The notes under the pieces were generated by a model. That model ran no database searches. It saw only the letters and a program-made list of their open reading frames with translations, and was not told where the DNA came from. Made by a program: the position numbers and the translations under genes. A stretch of 36,988 bases of DNA from Comamonadaceae bacterium (GTDB lineage Bacteria > Pseudomonadota > Gammaproteobacteria > Burkholderiales > Burkholderiaceae_C): positions 1 through 36,988 of the forward strand of contig CANBWY010000020.1 of NCBI GenBank assembly GCA_947373245.1. Reading direction: 5' to 3'. Shown in pieces: positions 33,799 to 36,988 of the stretch; position 1 is the stretch's first letter, and the number at the start of each line of letters is the position of its first letter.

Positions 33799-34680
33799 AT
33801 GACTTTGGTTCAACTCAAGCATTTGATCGAACTCGCAACCAACGGCTCGTTCAGTCAGTCGGCCAACAAGCTTCATCTCACGCAACCCGCCTTGAGCCGA
33901 AGCATCAAAGCACTCGAAGACGAGCTGGGGCAGCCTTTGTTCGACCGTGTGGGCCGCAAAAACGAACTCACCGCATTTGGTACGCACATCGTGCAACGCG
34001 CCCGCGTCTTGGTGGATGAAGCCAACGAGTTACGCCAAACCAGTCTGCAATTGAAAAAAGGCGAAATCGGCCAATTTCGTGTGGGCATGGGCTCTGGCCC
34101 CGGTGCCATGCTGATGACGCCCTTGCTCATGCTGATGGCCACTGAGCACCCGCATGCGCACATCGACATTTCGCGCGGCAGCACCACGCTGTTGGTGCAA
34201 GCTCTGCGGGATCGTTTGTTGGATGCGCTGATTTTGGATATTCGCTCACTGCAGCCTTCGGCCGACTTGAAAGTCGAGGCCATGCAAGAAATGGCAGGTG
34301 CCTTCATGTGTCGACCAAGTCATCCGCTGGCCAAAAAACGCAGCGTGCCGTTTGCTATGTTGCGCGACTTTCCCATTGCCTCCACCCCCTTGAGCGATGA
34401 AGTGGCCCGCATTTTGATGGAACGCTATGGCGCCAACGCCCACCCCGATCAGTTGGTCAATTTACGTTGTGAAGAAATTTCGAGCTTGTTGGATGTGGCA
34501 CGCACCAGCGACGCGGTGGTGCTGGCCATTCGCGCGTCAGCCCCAGACTTGATGGCGCTGCCCATTTCTCCACCCTTGAATGCCAAGGCACGATTTGGCT
34601 TGGTCACCATTGCAACGCGCATGGAGCCGGCATTGCTTGGGAAAGTGCGTGCGCTGATGCGCGAGATCATGAAAGACTGA
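33799..34680 (+). CDS. LysR-family regulator of the Bug/M20 operon
   Basis: This 293-residue regulator has a winged helix-turn-helix at about 15-60 (LTQPALSRSIKALEDELGQP) and a ligand domain from about residue 90. It is divergent from the Bug receptor/M20 amidohydrolase operon across 111 nt and is its likely activator or repressor. It ends 18 nt before the polyphosphate kinase gene, which could be on the same transcript. Confidence 0.88.
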   Translation: MTLVQLKHLIELATNGSFSQSANKLHLTQPALSRSIKALEDELGQPLFDRVGRKNELTAFGTHIVQRARVLVDEANELRQTSLQLKKGEIGQFRVGMGSGPGAMLMTPLLMLMATEHPHAHIDISRGSTTLLVQALRDRLLDALILDIRSLQPSADLKVEAMQEMAGAFMCRPSHPLAKKRSVPFAMLRDFPIASTPLSDEVARILMERYGANAHPDQLVNLRCEEISSLLDVARTSDAVVLAIRASAPDLMALPISPPLNAKARFGLVTIATRMEPALLGKVRALMREIMKD

Positions 34681-34698
34681 GGCGCCTACACTCAGCCC

Positions 34699-35511
34699 AT
34701 GGAACACACAGACTATTCCCCTTGGCGTGTCAAACCCAACAGCGGGCTCAAGCTGCACAGCATAGACACCTTGCCCAAAGTCATCCCGACAGAGGCGGAG
34801 TGGCAAAGCCAGCTCACGCAATTAGGGGACAAGCTCAACAAGCTGCAAAGCACCTTGCATGCGGGAAAAAGCAAAGGATTGTTGCTGGTGTTGCAAGGCA
34901 TGGACACAGCCGGCAAAGATGGCGTCATTCGCCGGGTGTTCACCCACATCAGCCCATTGGGCGTGCATGCCCAAGCTTTTGGTGCGCCCAGTGAGCTTGA
35001 AAAAAGCCACGATTTCTTATGGCGCATTCATCAAAAGATACCCGCCCGTGGCGAAATGGTCATCTTCAACCGCAGCCATTACGAAGATGTTTTGGTGACA
35101 CGCGTTCGCAAATGGATCAGCAAAGACACCTGGGAAAAACGCTACCAAGACATTCAGCGTTTCGAAGCCATGTTGCACAACGAGAACATCACGGTCGTCA
35201 AATGTTATTTGCACATCTCTAAGGCTGAACAAAAAAAACGCTTGCAAGCACGCTTGGACGATCCGCACAAGCGCTGGAAGTTGCAGCTCTCTGACTTTGA
35301 AGACCGCCAGTTGTGGTCGCATTACACCCAAGCCTATGAAGAAGCTTTGTCGGCCACCAGCACGCATGATTCGCCTTGGTACGTGGTACCAGCGGATGCC
35401 AAGCCGTATCGCGATTTGTTTGTGGCTGGCCTGCTGGTGCAAACCTTGGAAGGCATGAAGTTGGAAATGCCCCAGCCCTTGTTTGACCTCTCCAAAGTCA
35501 AACTCGATTGA
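34699..35511 (+). CDS. ppk2: Polyphosphate kinase 2 (PPK2), class II/III type
   Basis: This 270-residue cytoplasmic enzyme transfers phosphate from polyphosphate to AMP or ADP. It has the Walker A-like GMDTAGKDG (67-75), the GAPSELEKSHDFLWRIHQ segment and NRSHYEDVLVTRV (124-136), in which the DRS-type Walker B of PPK2 reads N-R-S-H-Y. The single-domain length and the HYEDVL form point to the class II/III branch (AMP- or both AMP- and ADP-phosphorylating) rather than class I. It sits 18 nt downstream of the LysR gene and converges with xdhC with only 3 nt between the stop codons. Confidence 0.9.
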   Translation: MEHTDYSPWRVKPNSGLKLHSIDTLPKVIPTEAEWQSQLTQLGDKLNKLQSTLHAGKSKGLLLVLQGMDTAGKDGVIRRVFTHISPLGVHAQAFGAPSELEKSHDFLWRIHQKIPARGEMVIFNRSHYEDVLVTRVRKWISKDTWEKRYQDIQRFEAMLHNENITVVKCYLHISKAEQKKRLQARLDDPHKRWKLQLSDFEDRQLWSHYTQAYEEALSATSTHDSPWYVVPADAKPYRDLFVAGLLVQTLEGMKLEMPQPLFDLSKVKLD

Positions 35512-35514
35512 GAC

Positions 35515-36342
35515 TCAAGTGCGCAACTGCAACAGCTGCGCCGCGACTGACACCGCAATGACTTCGGGCTCTTTGCCTGTGATGCCACTCACACCAATGG
35601 GGCAAGTGACAAAGGCCAACTCCTCAGCTGTGAAACCCTTGGCTTCGAGGCGGTGTTGAAACGTGGCCCACTTGGTTTTGCTGCCAATCAGACCCACGAA
35701 TTTCAAATCACCATGCAGGCGTTGACGCTTGAGGCAGGCGGCCACCACGTCCAAATCTTCGGCGTGGCTAAAACTCATGATGAGCACAGACGCCCCGCTG
35801 GGCAATTCGGCCACGGCGGCATGCACGGGGTCGGAGTGTTCGCACAGCACGTTGGGCGGCAACTGCGCGGGAAATATTTCGTCTCGGCTGTCAATCCACT
35901 GCACGTTGTAGGGCAAGGTGCTGAGCACGTTCACCAGCGCGCGGCCCACATGACCACCGCCAAATAGCGCCAGCGGTTGGCCGTTGGCCAGCAAGCGTTG
36001 TTTGAGCGCGGGGGCATCAGCGGCACTGATGCGCTCAAACTTCAAATGCACCACGCCGCCGCAGCATTGGCCCAAGGCGGGGCCGAGGGCGTAGCGGGTG
36101 GTGAGGGTGTTGTCTTCGTGGGTGGCATTTGCTGAAGCGGGCCGCATCAACAAAGCACGCGCTTCCGTGATGGCCTGAAACTCCAAGTGCCCGCCCCCAA
36201 TGGTGTTGACCAAGGTCTGGGGGAATACCGCCATCCAAGCGCCCACCTCGCGCGGGCCTGAGCCCTGCACGCTGTCGACCAACACCAACACGCCATCGGC
36301 ATGTTGGAGTTGGTTCAAAACTTCAGCGGTGTGGCGTGGCAC
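35515..36342 (-). CDS. xdhC: Xanthine dehydrogenase accessory protein XdhC
   Basis: This 275-residue protein is the chaperone that inserts the molybdenum cofactor into xanthine dehydrogenase. The N-terminal XdhC/CoxI domain contains VDSVQGSGPREVGAWMAVF, and TIGGGHLEFQAI follows. A Rossmann domain has LALFGGGHVGRALVNVL, and FVGLIGSKTKWATFQHRL is close to the C-terminus, as usual. The start is GTG at 36342, seven nt past the xdhB stop; no ATG is better placed. It completes the xdhABC order. Confidence 0.9.
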   Translation of the reverse strand: MPRHTAEVLNQLQHADGVLVLVDSVQGSGPREVGAWMAVFPQTLVNTIGGGHLEFQAITEARALLMRPASANATHEDNTLTTRYALGPALGQCCGGVVHLKFERISAADAPALKQRLLANGQPLALFGGGHVGRALVNVLSTLPYNVQWIDSRDEIFPAQLPPNVLCEHSDPVHAAVAELPSGASVLIMSFSHAEDLDVVAACLKRQRLHGDLKFVGLIGSKTKWATFQHRLEAKGFTAEELAFVTCPIGVSGITGKEPEVIAVSVAAQLLQLRT

Positions 36343-36349
36343 GTGGGGG

Positions 36350-36988
36350 TTAAGCCGCAGCCTTCGCTTTCACGGCTTCGCACGCCATCAAGATGCGCTC
36401 AGGCGTGGCCGGTGCGTCCATATACACCACGGCTTTGTGATCGGCGCTGGCGGCCACCGCATCGCGCAAGGCGAAGAAGGCAGACAGGCCCAACATCAAA
36501 GGCGGCTCACCCGTGGCCTTGCTGTTGAAAGGTGTGGGCTTCAAGTTGGCGTTGTCGAACAAGGACACCTTGAAGTGCTCTGGAATGTCGCCCGCCACAG
36601 GGATTTTGTAGGTGCTGGGGCCATGCGTGAGCAGCTTGCCCTTTTTGTCCCAAATGCACTCTTCCATGGTGAGCCAGCCCATGCCTTGCACAAAAGCGCC
36701 TTCGATCTGGCCTTTGTCCAATGCGGGGTTGATGCTGCGGCCCACGTCGTGCACGATGTCCACGGCTAGGAGCCTCCACTCGCCGGTGCGGGTGTCGATC
36801 TCCACTTCGCTCACGGCAGCGCCGTAGCAGTAGTAATAGAAAGCGCGGCCATTCAGGGTCGCGAAGTCGTATTTGATTTCGGGCGTCATGTAAAAGCCCG
36901 TCACCGACAAGCCCACACGTTCCATGTACGCTTGCTTGGTCACGTCGGCCCACTTGACGGACTTGCCGCCGCCGTGCAGCTCGTTATT
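36350..36988 (-). CDS. xdhB: Xanthine dehydrogenase molybdopterin-binding subunit XdhB (C-terminal part)
   Basis: The last 212 codons of the molybdenum-binding subunit are present; the gene runs off the window edge and no start is seen. FYYYCYGAAVSEVEIDTRTG, VHDVGRSINPALDKGQIEGA and FVQGMGWLTMEE are the usual blocks. KATGEPPLMLGLSAFFALRD carries the active-site glutamate of the xanthine oxidase family (in the GEPP stretch). It converts hypoxanthine to xanthine and xanthine to urate with XdhA. The short frame starting at 36943 is only an internal GTG. Confidence 0.9.
   Translation of the reverse strand, partial: NNELHGGGKSVKWADVTKQAYMERVGLSVTGFYMTPEIKYDFATLNGRAFYYYCYGAAVSEVEIDTRTGEWRLLAVDIVHDVGRSINPALDKGQIEGAFVQGMGWLTMEECIWDKKGKLLTHGPSTYKIPVAGDIPEHFKVSLFDNANLKPTPFNSKATGEPPLMLGLSAFFALRDAVAASADHKAVVYMDAPATPERILMACEAVKAKAAA

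Noticed and set aside
36301-36769. Plus-strand frames opposite xdhB/xdhC
   Set aside because: Antisense shadows of well-recognised molybdoenzyme genes.

Overview
The window looks like a chromosomal segment of a betaproteobacterium, most likely Burkholderiales/Comamonadaceae (Limnohabitans- or Rhodoferax-like). The evidence is three periplasmic Bug/TctC-type receptors each attached to a catabolic operon, several LysR regulators divergent from catabolic operons, a cytochrome-c-tailed urate hydroxylase (PuuD), a tandem glycine riboswitch and moderately high G+C. I see no phage, transposon, CRISPR, tRNA or rRNA. Coding density is high, and most genes lie in short operons with ATGA-type overlaps.

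Layout. 1-4864 (minus): a BMP-family ABC importer (ATPase, two permeases, lipoprotein receptor), probably for purine nucleosides or nucleobases, with a strong terminator and then the first codons of another exported protein. 4984-9419: a tartrate/glycerate module (ttuC-like dehydrogenase, Bug receptor, ttuD-like glycerate kinase) with a divergent LysR gene, which is itself coupled by overlap to an 8-oxoguanine/guanine deaminase gene (9416-10846). 10884-17726: a six-gene meta-cleavage-type operon (GlcG/HbpS-like, ACMSD-like amidohydrolase, extradiol dioxygenase, FAH hydrolase, FAD hydroxylase, Bug receptor) divergent from a NahR-like LysR gene. 17819-18893: lrgAB. 19009-22885: an SsuD-like monooxygenase, aldo/keto reductase and flavin reductase operon, divergent from a GntR/UTRA regulator and a DUF3237 gene. 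22896-25693: a TRAP transporter, preceded by a decayed DapA-family aldolase remnant. 26012-28557: modABC. 28644-29858: puuD. 30000-31482: a D-amino-acid dehydrogenase/glycine oxidase-like gene behind a tandem glycine riboswitch. 31524-34680: an M20 amidohydrolase, a Bug receptor and a divergent LysR gene. 34699-35511: a polyphosphate kinase 2. 35515-36988: xdhC and the end of xdhB.

How it fits together. The purine importer, the deaminase, xanthine dehydrogenase (a molybdenum enzyme), the molybdate importer and PuuD form a coherent but scattered purine-catabolism neighbourhood. The rest is carbon scavenging: tartrate, an unidentified aromatic acid, an unidentified substrate of the flavin monooxygenase set, and an amide-type substrate for the M20 enzyme. 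The items most worth follow-up are the aromatic operon with its ACMSD-like decarboxylase, the near-identical sigma54-like elements placed exactly 41 nt before the start codons of the purine ABC operon and the glycine-riboswitch gene, and the DapA-family pseudogene ahead of the TRAP operon.
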